Of a DNA stretch of 64,000 nt, positions 24,817-33,372 are shown one piece after another. The notes below the pieces were generated by a model. That model did not search any database and was not told the DNA's origin. It worked only from the letters and a program-made list of their open reading frames with translations. Source of the stretch: Paenibacillus camerounensis (GTDB lineage: Bacteria > Bacillota > Bacilli > Paenibacillales > Paenibacillaceae); NCBI RefSeq assembly GCF_000723885.1, contig NZ_CCDG010000044.1:80927-144926 (forward strand), read 5' to 3'. The first letter of the stretch is position 1; each line of letters opens with the position of its first letter. A program made the position numbers and the translations under genes.

Positions 24817-25779
24817 TTACTGAAGCAGTGTAGGTATATCATTGTCCGCAAGCTGATGATTGGTTTTGTAAGGGTAACCCGGATCATAAGGTACAACATC
24901 CATATGCACCTCACCCACATGGACGAAACGATGCTGCAGAAGCTTTCTGGCACATTCTGAGATATCCTGGGCCTCCATGACTGTAATCCGCGGATTGACG
25001 CTGATTTTAACCTGAAGATTAACGTACCTGCCCTGTTCCACCGCCTGAAGATGCTCAACCCTGATCACACCGTGCACCCGTCCTACCGTTTCAATGAAAT
25101 TGGCCGCTTCCGCAGAAGGAAGCTCCTGACTGGTCTTACCGTATATTGAAGCCGCAATCATCGTATAGCCCTTGCGGAGAATCAGGCAGCTTGTAAGCAG
25201 GGCTGCTACCGGGTCCATGTATAAGAGCGGACTCCAGCTGATATATCCCCCGATCATAGACAGTGTAATTCCGATCAAAGCGGCTACCGAGCTATAAAGA
25301 CTGAAACGGTGGCTGTCTGCATAAGCAGCATGGCTGCCGTCGCCGATTTTTTTGAAATAACGGTATTGATACTGGAAGATGCCCTCTTTAACTAAAATAG
25401 AAATCAGAACCGTAACAAGCGCAGCAGGCGGAACCGTAGACAAATGTCCCCTGGTCAAATCACGGATGGCTGAAAAAGTCATCTGCAGTCCGGCCATCAG
25501 AATCAGCACAGAAAAAAGAATCGTAATAATCGGTTCCTTGCCGTTTGTCCCGGCAACGGCACGGCGGGCTGCCCTCTGCTTCTTACCCTTTTCCGGGCGC
25601 CAGGGAAGAGCCTCCGCCAGCCTTGCAGCTGCGTCTGCTCCCGAATATAAGGCATCGCCCAGCAATGCCTTGCTGCCCGTGAAATAACCGACACTGCCTT
25701 TAGCCAGAGCCAGTACAGCATCACTGACGATCCCGTTCCAGGCGACCGTCTCACTTTGCGGTGATTGTTTGTCATTCAT
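24817..25779 (-). CDS. CDF-family cation transporter homologue with altered metal site
   Basis: 320 residues with the cation-diffusion-facilitator layout: membrane domain (about 1-205) and a cytoplasmic ferredoxin-like C-terminal domain (RVHGVIRVEHLQAVEQGRYV, then DVVPYDPGYP). Six-helix CDFs bind the transported ion with HxxxD or DxxxD pairs in TM2 and TM5. Here TM2 reads LLGDALYSGADAA (Tyr where His/Asp is expected, second Asp kept). TM5 reads YADSHRFSLYSS, aligning with DAWHHRSDALSS so that the liganding His and Asp become Ser and Ser. Transport ability is therefore uncertain. ATG with GTAAGGAGGG. Lies between secF and recJ. Confidence 0.82.
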   Translation of the reverse strand: MNDKQSPQSETVAWNGIVSDAVLALAKGSVGYFTGSKALLGDALYSGADAAARLAEALPWRPEKGKKQRAARRAVAGTNGKEPIITILFSVLILMAGLQMTFSAIRDLTRGHLSTVPPAALVTVLISILVKEGIFQYQYRYFKKIGDGSHAAYADSHRFSLYSSVAALIGITLSMIGGYISWSPLLYMDPVAALLTSCLILRKGYTMIAASIYGKTSQELPSAEAANFIETVGRVHGVIRVEHLQAVEQGRYVNLQVKISVNPRITVMEAQDISECARKLLQHRFVHVGEVHMDVVPYDPGYPYKTNHQLADNDIPTLLQ

Positions 25780-25853
25780 AACGAGCCCTCCTTACCTGGT
25801 AGCAAGTAATCTCATGTTGAGGCATACGCCTGTCAGCCGGTTCCAAAGATTCC

Positions 25854-25885
25854 GAAAAGCCGCGTCGTCGTTGACGCGGCTTTTC
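25854..25885 (-). terminator. Terminator after secF
   Basis: GAAAAGCCGCGTC/GACGCGGCTTTTC, 13-bp stem with a 6-nt loop, immediately after secF on the minus strand and before the CDF gene. Confidence 0.8.
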
Positions 25886-25905
25886 GAGACAATCAGCTGT
25901 GCAGC

Positions 25906-26802
25906 TTAGACAGCATTATTCTTCACAGCAGGCTTCTGGCGCTTTTTGAGCAGCAGCCAGAGCGGGCTAGCAATAAAGATGGAGGAGTAAGCTCCGAAGA
26001 GCAGACCGACAACCATGGCAAGGGAGAACATTTTAATGGATTCTCCGCCCATTACCAGCAGGAAGAAAGCGGCAATGAACACCGTAAAGGCTGTATACAG
26101 GGACCGCATAAGCGTCTGGCTGATACTCTTGTTAACCAGTACTTTGAGATCCTCATACGTTTTTTGTTTGCCGAAGCGCAGATTTTCACGGATCCGGTCA
26201 AAGATAACGATCGTATCATTGATGGAGTAACCGATAATAGTAAGCACTGCGACAATGAAGGTTATATCAACCTCCAGACGGAAGATCGAGAAGACAGCTA
26301 CAACCATAAACGCATCGTGGAGCAGTGCTACAATCGATGCCAGTGCAAAACGCCATTCAAAACGGATACTAACATAAATGATGATCCCTAAGCTTGAGAG
26401 AAGCACCGAATAGATCGCGTTGCGTGCAAGTTCTCTGGCCATTTCCGTATCAACAGTGTTGATCTCAAAAGAAGCCTGGGCATCAAGCTTGCTGATCTCT
26501 GCTTTGAGGGCTTCACTCTGCTCGTTTTCCAGTACTTCATCATAACGGATATTGACGCGGTTTTCACCGAATGTGATACTCGGAGCGTGCTCAAAATTCA
26601 GACTATCCAGAGCAGGCTGAAGTTCAGCCTGTGTAATGCTCTTAGTTAATGACACATCGACGTTCGAACCCGCCTTGAAATCTACGCTGTAGTTAAGCCC
26701 CATAAAACCCAGGAATACTACACCTAGTACAGTAAGTACAATGGAGAAACTAAAGAAGTATTTACTCCAATGCACGTAATCCATATCTTTATTAAAGCGC
26801 AC
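25906..26802 (-). CDS. secF: Protein translocase subunit SecF
   Basis: Membrane subunit that with SecD uses proton motive force to complete Sec export. Six TM helices; N-terminal NKDMDYVHWSKYFFSFSIVL, GLNYSVDFKAGSNVDVSL at the periplasmic domain entry (the VDF.GG region), TM4 block VALLHDAFMVVAVFSIFRLEVD and IGYSINDTIVIFDRIREN. I take GTG at 26802, nine nt after GGAGA, giving 298 residues; the GTG at 26811 abuts the SD. It overlaps the secD stop by 11 nt, so translation is coupled. Separate secD and secF, unlike fused SecDF of B. subtilis. Confidence 0.95.
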   Translation of the reverse strand: MRFNKDMDYVHWSKYFFSFSIVLTVLGVVFLGFMGLNYSVDFKAGSNVDVSLTKSITQAELQPALDSLNFEHAPSITFGENRVNIRYDEVLENEQSEALKAEISKLDAQASFEINTVDTEMARELARNAIYSVLLSSLGIIIYVSIRFEWRFALASIVALLHDAFMVVAVFSIFRLEVDITFIVAVLTIIGYSINDTIVIFDRIRENLRFGKQKTYEDLKVLVNKSISQTLMRSLYTAFTVFIAAFFLLVMGGESIKMFSLAMVVGLLFGAYSSIFIASPLWLLLKKRQKPAVKNNAV

Positions 26803-28042
26803 TGATGTCACTCTCCTTTACCCCAAATTGCTTAGGTTTCTTCAAAGCGCCGGCTTTAACGAGCACCGTTAGCAGCCAATGGGTAAAATAGAGGTTGGTC
26901 AAGATACTAAGCACAATTTCTACAATCAGTATCAGTGCAAAGCCCTTAACCGCACCTGTACCGAAAGCGAACATTACAGCCGCAACGATAATGGTCGTCA
27001 CGTTGGCGTCCATAACCGTACGGAAGGAGGTTTTGTTCCCAGCTTTGACGGAGGACATAATGCCCTTGCCGCTGCGTATCTCTTCTCTTATCCGTTCATT
27101 GGTAATGATATTGGCATCGACCGCCATCCCTATACCTAGGATAAATGCGGCGATACCCGGAAGGGTCAAGGTGAAATCTGCTACTACAAATACAAGAATC
27201 AGCAGCCAGGTATGCAGGATCAGCGCGAAGCTGGCCAGAATACCGGGAAGCCGGTACATTCCGATCATAAAGATCAAAATAATCAGCGAGCCTACGAGAC
27301 CTGCTCTAACCGTCTGATCAAGAGACTGTTTACCAAGGGTTGCGCCGACACTTTGGGAATATTTCTCGGTCAGCTTCAGCGGCAGTGCGCCGAGGTTAAT
27401 AGTATCTGCCAGTTCGCGTGCTTCATCTAACGTATAGTTACCGGAGATGGATGCTTTACCGTCGGTCAGCTCCGCTCTTACAAATGGTGCCGACAGCAGG
27501 TTTTCATCCAAATAAATAGCAAGCTCTTTCCCAAGCAGGCGCTTGGTAATTTCAGCGAATTTAGCCTTATCTTTAATGCTGATGCTGATTTCCGGCTGGT
27601 TCAGGTTACTGCGTTGAACTTCTGCCGCACCTTCAACAAAATCACTGCCCACAAGCTCAATCTTACTGTATACTCCGGCTGCATCACCTTCGGCAGCACT
27701 GCGGAATGTCATTACAGCAGGTTCTTTCATCTTCTCGCGGACTTCAGCCTCGTCGGTAACACCGGCAATCTTCAGACGTATGCGGTCTGTACCCTCCGTT
27801 GTCACTTCAGGCTCACTTGTGCCCAGCGCATTAGCGCGTTTCTCCAGGCTTTTTGCAGTTTGCTGCAGAGAAGCTCTGGTTAGTTCGCCGCCGTTATCCA
27901 TCGGCGAGGCCTGATACAGAATCTCGAATCCGCCTTTCAGGTCAAGACCCAGACGGACCTTGTCCAGCAGACCGGGGGTTGTAAACGCCATGACGCCGGT
28001 TAAAACGAGCACGGTAATGATAAAGCTCAACAGTCTCTTCAT
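26792..28042 (-). CDS. secD: Protein translocase subunit SecD
   Basis: Partner of SecF in the SecYEG holo-translocon. 416 residues from ATG 28042 (AAAGGGGA upstream), beginning MKRLLSFIITVLVLTGVMAF. Then the conserved LGLDLKGGFEILYQA, a P1 head region with AEVQRSNLNQPEISISIKDKA, TM4-TM5 LPGIAAFILGIGMAVDANIIT and NERIREEIRSGKG. The longer frame to 28171 has no ribosome binding site. First gene of secD-secF. Confidence 0.95.
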   Translation of the reverse strand: MKRLLSFIITVLVLTGVMAFTTPGLLDKVRLGLDLKGGFEILYQASPMDNGGELTRASLQQTAKSLEKRANALGTSEPEVTTEGTDRIRLKIAGVTDEAEVREKMKEPAVMTFRSAAEGDAAGVYSKIELVGSDFVEGAAEVQRSNLNQPEISISIKDKAKFAEITKRLLGKELAIYLDENLLSAPFVRAELTDGKASISGNYTLDEARELADTINLGALPLKLTEKYSQSVGATLGKQSLDQTVRAGLVGSLIILIFMIGMYRLPGILASFALILHTWLLILVFVVADFTLTLPGIAAFILGIGMAVDANIITNERIREEIRSGKGIMSSVKAGNKTSFRTVMDANVTTIIVAAVMFAFGTGAVKGFALILIVEIVLSILTNLYFTHWLLTVLVKAGALKKPKQFGVKESDISAL

Positions 28043-28261
28043 GCTCTTGCTAGTTCCCCTTTCATTACTCAATATTCCTATTATAGCTACGTGCGAAATC
28101 ACCGTCAATTCAGGGTAGAATGACGGTGCTCTAATCACACAAAGAAACGGCCGGCTATGCTCTGGTGGCAAGCCATCCGTTTGGATAGGCAGTACTTAAG
28201 TTATCCTCTCTTACTTTACCGCTTCCTCTATCAGTTTGCAAAAGAAATTCGTTCCTGCTAA

Positions 28262-28513
28262 TCAAGTAATCCCCCTATAGGCTGCAAGCATCAGATAATT
28301 CATATAGGTGGTGGCTTTCAGCGAATAAATATCATTCACCAGCTTATACAGGGGCGGGTGGCCTTCCTTCTCATGCTTACGGCTGATGCACTCCCATATA
28401 TCCTTGCCCGTTACGTATTCATAGCCCAGAAGGCGGAATTCCTCCGCTTTGCTTGCGCACATGGCCTCGATCACATCACTAAGCTCGTCGTACTTCCACG
28501 GTTCAGATTCCAC
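28262..28513 (-). CDS. comN: Post-transcriptional regulator ComN (YrzD family)
   Basis: Small cytoplasmic protein of the ComN family; in B. subtilis it controls comE mRNA and localises with DivIVA. 83 residues from GTG 28513 (GGGAGGTG upstream): ESEPWKYDELSDVIEAMCAS, then GYEYVTGKDIWECISRKHEK and LVNDIYSLKATTYMNYLML, the conserved core. The upstream TTG at 28531 overlaps the SD. Position between secD and spoVB is the normal one in Bacillales. Confidence 0.9.
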   Translation of the reverse strand: MESEPWKYDELSDVIEAMCASKAEEFRLLGYEYVTGKDIWECISRKHEKEGHPPLYKLVNDIYSLKATTYMNYLMLAAYRGIT

Positions 28514-28731
28514 GTGATAAACACCTCCCAAGGTTTTGCTCGCTGAAGCAGGCTACCGGATATATATTCGACCTCCCCGTCCAACTATCCTTCTTCCCGT
28601 AAAAAGATATCGCACTTAAAGCTTGTCATGGATTGGACAGGGTCAAGCATATCAATATACAAGCCCCGCAGCCTCGCGGACCGGCATGCTCTACCTGCGT
28701 TTCATTTCATTTCAGGAAGAAGGAGTGTCCT

Positions 28732-30324
28732 TTGAGGAGACCCGCAAAGCAGACCTTTATACAAGGAACGATGATCCTGCTGGCCGCAGGTATCATTAAC
28801 CGTATGCTGGGCTTTATCCCCAGAATTGCCTTACCGCGGATTATCGGTGCCGAGGGCGTCGGCTTATACCAGCTGGGATACCCTTTTTTCATCGTGCTGA
28901 TTACAGTCATTACAGGCGGATTACCTCTGGCCATTGCAAAAATGGTCGCCGAAGCAGAGGGTGAAAACCGCCCTGAGCAGTCACGCCGTATTCTGCGGAC
29001 CGGGCTTACCCTGAGCTTTTCGCTGGGCCTGCTGTTCACCCTGGTGGCACTGCTCAGCGCATCCTGGGTATCTAATGTTATTTTAACGGACAGCCGGGTG
29101 TATTATACCTTTGTCAGCATGACGCCGATGATTTCAATTGTTGCTGTCTCTTCGGTGTACCGGGGATATTTCCAGGGCAGGCAGAACATGATTCCCTCTG
29201 CGCTTTCATCGGTGCTGGAGTCGGTAATCCGCATTTTTTTCATGCTGTGGTTCTCTTATCTGCTGCTTCCCAAGGGAATGGCTTTTGCTGCGGCAGGAGC
29301 GATGCTCGGTGTCACTGTCGGTGAAATTTTCGGGATGCTCGCGCTGCTGGTACAATATTTCTTTATTGCAAAGGCAGACCGGCTGGAAAGCAACCCGGAT
29401 ACAGCAGCACTGGATACCGGGCTGCATCAGGACAAGGATCGGCAAAGCGGTACTCTGCTCAGACGGATGCTGGGTATTGCTGTTCCAGTTACGGCTGGCC
29501 GGCTGGTCGGCTCCTTTTCCTATCTGCTGGAGTCGATTATTACCGCCCGCAGTCTGGCACTCGCCGGGCTTGCAACTGCCGCTGCCACCGCACAATACGG
29601 CTCTTTGCAGGGTATGGTCATCCCGCTGCTGCTGCTGCCGGGCGTGCTCAGCTCATCTCTTGCAGTGTCGTTAGTCCCTTCGCTGTCTGAAGCGGCGGCC
29701 CGCCGAGATCTGCCTTCTATTCATAAACGGATGCATCAGGCCCTCCGGCTGGCGATGGTTTCAGGTGCCCCTTTTGCTGCTATCATGTATGTACTTGCCG
29801 TACCGCTGTGTACGCTGATGTACGGCAATGCGGATACCGCTCCAATGCTGCGGTTGATGGCCCCGTTCGCCCTGTTTCTCTATGTCCAGGCTCCCCTCCA
29901 GGCTGCCCTACAGGCCATGGACCGTCCGGGCCGGGCCCTTATTAATACTCTGGCCGGTGCAGTGATAAAGATCCTGCTTATTCTCTTGCTGGCCTCCCGG
30001 CCGGAATACGGCATTTACGGTGCGATTATTGCAATTATCGTTAACAGCATTCTGGTTACGCTGCTGCATTATTCAAGTGTGGTGAAGCTGATTCAGCTTT
30101 CACTGAGAATTACTGATCCGCTCAAAACCATAACAGCCATGATTATCATGGCTGCCGGCACATCTTATGTCTTTTATTCTGTCCCGCTCTCCGGCACCAT
30201 GTGGCTGCAGTTTCTGTTCGCCGCCGCCAGCGGTATGGCGCTATACCTCGGCATCTGCCTGCTTACGGGCCTGATCTCTGTCAGGGATCTTGACCGGGTT
30301 CCCTTTTTCAGACGGCGGCGCTAG
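28732..30324 (+). CDS. spoVB: SpoVB-like MOP-family flippase
   Basis: Polytopic membrane protein of the MATE/MOP polysaccharide flippase family; SpoVB acts in spore cortex peptidoglycan synthesis. 530 residues from TTG 28732 (AAGGAG 6 nt upstream). N-terminal FIQGTMILLAAGIINRMLGF and RIALPRIIGAEGVGLYQLGY are characteristic; GVLSSSLAVSLVPSLSEAAA in TM8-9 and LYVQAPLQAALQAMDRPGRA near 410. About 14 helices. Next to comN and secD as in Bacillus, which supports SpoVB over other paralogues. It converges on the DUF421 gene with a 4-nt gap. Confidence 0.9.
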   Translation: MRRPAKQTFIQGTMILLAAGIINRMLGFIPRIALPRIIGAEGVGLYQLGYPFFIVLITVITGGLPLAIAKMVAEAEGENRPEQSRRILRTGLTLSFSLGLLFTLVALLSASWVSNVILTDSRVYYTFVSMTPMISIVAVSSVYRGYFQGRQNMIPSALSSVLESVIRIFFMLWFSYLLLPKGMAFAAAGAMLGVTVGEIFGMLALLVQYFFIAKADRLESNPDTAALDTGLHQDKDRQSGTLLRRMLGIAVPVTAGRLVGSFSYLLESIITARSLALAGLATAAATAQYGSLQGMVIPLLLLPGVLSSSLAVSLVPSLSEAAARRDLPSIHKRMHQALRLAMVSGAPFAAIMYVLAVPLCTLMYGNADTAPMLRLMAPFALFLYVQAPLQAALQAMDRPGRALINTLAGAVIKILLILLLASRPEYGIYGAIIAIIVNSILVTLLHYSSVVKLIQLSLRITDPLKTITAMIIMAAGTSYVFYSVPLSGTMWLQFLFAAASGMALYLGICLLTGLISVRDLDRVPFFRRRR

Positions 30325-30328
30325 ACAT

Positions 30329-31114
30329 TTAACGGCTGCGCAGCCGGTCTACATATATTTTACCTGTATGATCGATTGAGCACAGAAACACATCACGGAA
30401 ATCAGAAACCCCTTTCTGGCGGATTTGTGTCCGCAGCCAAAAACGGTTTTTCCCGATCATCTCCAGGTTATCATCCTGCACCTTTCCGTCCATAATCAGC
30501 GGAACAGGCAGACCTTCATACCGGATTTTGCTCTTGGACAGATTTACACCCGCGGAGCCCCCTGACTTCCCTGATCCGCCCGATCCGCCGCCTGAGTTCT
30601 GTTCCTGATTCTCGGCAGTATCGCTGCTGTTACCAGACTGGTTGGATGACGAGACATTTTTGTTCTTTTCAATAACCGTCAGCTGTCCGCTGGTTTCGAG
30701 AATGGCAAACTCCACGTCAGCCGGACTGACAATATTCTGGCCGCGCAGCTGCAGCAGCAGGTCGTCCATATTGTACCGCTGCCTGCGCATTTCGCTCCGG
30801 TGCAGTTTGCCGTTCGAGATCAGCACACTGGGCCTGCCATCAATCAGCAGCCGCAGCTTCCGGCTTTTCAGACTGAGCTGTGCAACAACAATTTGGATTA
30901 AAACCAAGGTTACCATCGGAACTACACCGTCATAGATCGGGCGTTCAATGTCATCAATGACAAAAACGGCTATTTCCGCAATCATTATCGAGATTGTCAG
31001 GTCAAACACGGACAGCTTGCCGATTTCACGCTTCCCCATAATCCGCATACACAGGAAAATGAAGAAATACATCAGCACGGTCAGAAAGACATGGCTGGTA
31101 ATATGCTGGAGCAT
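30329..31114 (-). CDS. DUF421 (YetF-type) membrane protein with Ser/Gly insert
   Basis: 261 residues from ATG 31114 (AAGGGGAG upstream). N-terminal three-helix membrane part with RIMGKREIGKLSVFDLTISI, the DUF421 hallmark, then a cytoplasmic alpha/beta part with GRPSVLISNGKLHRSEMRR and NMDDLLLQLRGQNI. The usual two halves are split by a low-complexity Ser/Asn/Gly stretch (SSSNQSGNSSD then GGGSGGSGKSGGSAG, about residues 150-190). The rest, GLPVPLIMDGKVQDDNLEMI, is normal. Function unknown; some paralogues are sporulation-linked. Confidence 0.88.
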   Translation of the reverse strand: MLQHITSHVFLTVLMYFFIFLCMRIMGKREIGKLSVFDLTISIMIAEIAVFVIDDIERPIYDGVVPMVTLVLIQIVVAQLSLKSRKLRLLIDGRPSVLISNGKLHRSEMRRQRYNMDDLLLQLRGQNIVSPADVEFAILETSGQLTVIEKNKNVSSSNQSGNSSDTAENQEQNSGGGSGGSGKSGGSAGVNLSKSKIRYEGLPVPLIMDGKVQDDNLEMIGKNRFWLRTQIRQKGVSDFRDVFLCSIDHTGKIYVDRLRSR

Positions 31115-31353
31115 ATTCGCTTCGCTCCCCTTTCCGCTTCTCACCCGCAGCCGCTGTGCCGTGGGTGGATGAATGTAACCCTATTCTGACCTCCCTGCCA
31201 AGGGAACATTCGGAAGCTGCCATATAAATTACTGGTAAATAAACTGCCCGCTCCAATCTTGTACTATTGGGGCAAGCCTGCCCATAGAATAATTAGTAAC
31301 CAAAGACCAAAACTGCTGAATAAATTAGGTATATGCTTTTGAAACGATTTAAC

Positions 31354-31520
31354 TGGAAGCTGAATCGGGGGTAGTTAACGCTTAAAAAACTAAGCAGATG
31401 CTTCCGAAGACAGTTTTTTTCGAAGCTGAATCGGGGTAGTCACGCTTAAAAAACTAAGCAGATGCTTCCGAAGACAGTTTTTTTCGAAGCTGAATCGGGG
31501 GTAGTTAACGCTTAAAAAAC
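31354..31520 (+). repeat. Tandem 64-66 bp hairpin units ending in a ribosome binding site
   Basis: Unit 1 31379-31442, unit 2 31443-31508, plus partial units at both ends (31354-31378 and 31509-31520). Each unit begins CGCTTAAAAAACT, contains AAGCAGATGCTTCCGAAG and the right arm AGTTTTTTT that can pair with AAAAAACT, then CGAAGCTGAATCGGGG. The last partial unit becomes CTTAAAAAACTTTTAGGAGG, which is the SD of the 31538 gene. Same family as the module before apt. The rest of the 31115-31537 gap shows no gene. Confidence 0.85.
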
Positions 31521-31537
31521 TTTTAGGAGGTTCTATC

Positions 31538-31930
31538 ATGTACTTAATCCGGCGTCTGTTCTCGTGGAGAATATCAAGTCCAGTGCTCTCGGGGTTATGC
31601 CGCTCTTTTCTGTGGATGCTGCTGGGGGCTGTGGTCCTTTCACTTCTGCTGTGGAGCAGCGGAATGAAGGAGCAGGATCTTGCGATGTATACCTACATAG
31701 TCCACGGCATTGCTGCTGCCTTCGGCGGGCTTACTGCCGGGCGGAGAGCGGAAAGCAGAGGCTGGTATCAGGGTGCATTAACGGGAATACTGTATGGGGT
31801 AATTGTGCTGCTGGTCGGTTTTCTCGCTCTCGACAGCTCGCCTGCCGGCATTGACGGCTTGTGGGTTCTCGCTGCGGCAGCAATTAGCGCACTCGGCGGA
31901 ATATTTGGTGTAAATTTACAAAAAACCTAG
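31538..31930 (+). CDS. TIGR04086-type four-helix membrane protein
   Basis: 130 residues, four predicted TM helices: SFLWMLLGAVVLSLLLWSSG, TYIVHGIAAAFGGLTAGRRA, QGALTGILYGVIVLLVGFLA and VLAAAAISALGGIFGVNL. The GGLTAGRRAESRGWYQGALTG block between helices 2 and 3 is the family mark. Uncharacterised, common near yajC/secDF in Bacillales. ATG follows AGGAGG 8-9 nt downstream of the tandem hairpin units. Confidence 0.85.
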   Translation: MYLIRRLFSWRISSPVLSGLCRSFLWMLLGAVVLSLLLWSSGMKEQDLAMYTYIVHGIAAAFGGLTAGRRAESRGWYQGALTGILYGVIVLLVGFLALDSSPAGIDGLWVLAAAAISALGGIFGVNLQKT

Positions 31931-32026
31931 AAAATTTAATCTTTTAGAACCTTAAATCTTTTATCGAAAATATGTTACACTGGGTTCATCTGATTAACGC
32001 AAACGTTCAAGGAGGCTTTGATTATT

Positions 32027-32863
32027 TTGCTTTACCAATCGATGAATCATGTAGTGCTGTTCACTATCATAATTGTAGTCCTTTTAATCTGGCTCGGCTC
32101 AAGGCGCAACCCTTTGCTTGCCTTTCTGGAGCTCGGGAAGGAGCTGCTGCGCTCATACAAATTCCTTCTGATTGTCGCCGGCATGATCAGCGTCCTGACC
32201 TTTAATAAATATGAACTGCAGATTGAGAAAAAAATGCATCTCGGCTCTAACTTTACCTCACTCATCTTCGGGCTTGAAGGGCATTTCGTCCAGCAGATCC
32301 AGCAGTTGTTCTATGCTCCCTGGCTAACGCCTATAATCGTTTTTTTCTATATTTTCATGCTCCAGTCCGTACTGGGTGCTTCACTGGGTGTGTATTTGCT
32401 GGATAAGAACCGGGTCATGCTCTATGCAACATGTTATACGATTATGCTCGTCTATGCAGTCGCAATTCCGTTTTATCTCTACTTCCCGGTCAACGAGGTC
32501 TGGTCCTATGCCCCGGCAGGCGTGCGCTTCGTGATGCTAGATGTATTTCCGAGATTTGAACAGGAGTACCGGCCGCTCTCTGGTTTAAACAACTGCTTTC
32601 CCAGCCTGCACACTGCCATCTCAGTCTCTACGGCAATTCTGGCTTACCGCTCCGGCAACCGGCGCTGGCTGGCTATTACGACCGTTTCAGCTGCATTGAT
32701 TGTATTTGGAATCTTCTATCTCGGCATCCACTGGCTTACCGATATGATCGGAGGTACTGTACTGGCCGTGGCCTCCACTTCAGTGGCTGTCCAGCTGGCT
32801 AAGCTGACTCTGCGCAGCGGACATGATACCCTTACGGTTCCGAGCCGGGTCACGAATTCGTGA
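32027..32863 (+). CDS. PAP2-superfamily membrane phosphatase
   Basis: About 278 residues with six TM helices. The active-site motifs are NCFPSLHTAISVSTA near residue 195 (PSxH class, motif C2) and LGIHWLTDMIGG near 240 (motif C3, catalytic His and Asp). The classical KxxxxxxRP motif is not clear, as in the AUR1/inositol-phosphorylceramide-type branch. Likely dephosphorylates or transfers from lipid phosphates outside the membrane. Start uncertain: GGAGG at 32011 favours TTG 32027; TTG 32018 and ATG 32042 are alternatives. Follows the TIGR04086 gene by about 100 nt. Confidence 0.85.
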   Translation: MLYQSMNHVVLFTIIIVVLLIWLGSRRNPLLAFLELGKELLRSYKFLLIVAGMISVLTFNKYELQIEKKMHLGSNFTSLIFGLEGHFVQQIQQLFYAPWLTPIIVFFYIFMLQSVLGASLGVYLLDKNRVMLYATCYTIMLVYAVAIPFYLYFPVNEVWSYAPAGVRFVMLDVFPRFEQEYRPLSGLNNCFPSLHTAISVSTAILAYRSGNRRWLAITTVSAALIVFGIFYLGIHWLTDMIGGTVLAVASTSVAVQLAKLTLRSGHDTLTVPSRVTNS

Positions 32864-32888
32864 TTGTTCAACGATACTCCCTGTTACT

Positions 32889-32929
32889 AAAAAAGCGGCG
32901 TTTCTCTTATACAGAGAACGCCGCTTTTA
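32889..32929. terminator. Bidirectional terminator between PAP2 gene and yajC
   Basis: AAAAGCGGCGTT and AACGCCGCTTTT arms extended by CTCT/AGAG, with A and T runs both sides, between convergent genes. Confidence 0.85.
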
Positions 32930-32946
32930 TGTACGTATAACCGGAT

Positions 32947-33252
32947 TTATTCTTTCTCTTCTGCTACAGTAACTGCATGGCTGATCGACCCGCGGTCAAA
33001 GGTCAGCTTGGTTACATCATTAACGCGCAGAACAACGATATCGTCGGACAACTCAACAATTGTCCCGTGCAGGCCGCCGATCGTAACGATCTTGTCGCCC
33101 TTCTTCAGTGCCTTCAACATGGAATTGCGCGTTTTGGTCTTCTTCTGCTGCGGACGGATCAGCAGGAAGTAGAATACCACGAACATGAGCACAAACGGGC
33201 CTACCAGACCCAGGATGCTGCCGCTTCCAGTCCCAGATGCTAATTGAAACAT
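32947..33252 (-). CDS. yajC: Preprotein translocase subunit YajC
   Basis: Small single-TM accessory subunit of SecDF-YajC. 101 residues from ATG 33252 (GAAGGGGGGGAG upstream): TM LVGPFVLMFVVFYFLLIRPQ with the RPQQKKTK cytoplasmic edge, then ALKKGDKIVTIGGLHGTIVE. Last gene of the ruvC-to-yajC run, 120 nt after tgt, with the shared terminator behind it. Confidence 0.95.
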   Translation of the reverse strand: MFQLASGTGSGSILGLVGPFVLMFVVFYFLLIRPQQKKTKTRNSMLKALKKGDKIVTIGGLHGTIVELSDDIVVLRVNDVTKLTFDRGSISHAVTVAEEKE

Positions 33253-33372
33253 ATTTCTCCCCCCCTTCAATATGCATGTAAGCACATTCTAGTTCTCTAG
33301 TACGCTTAAATTGCAAATGTAAACATAACTGTTCATGCTGCAATAAGGCCATATGGTAAATACACAGTTGTA

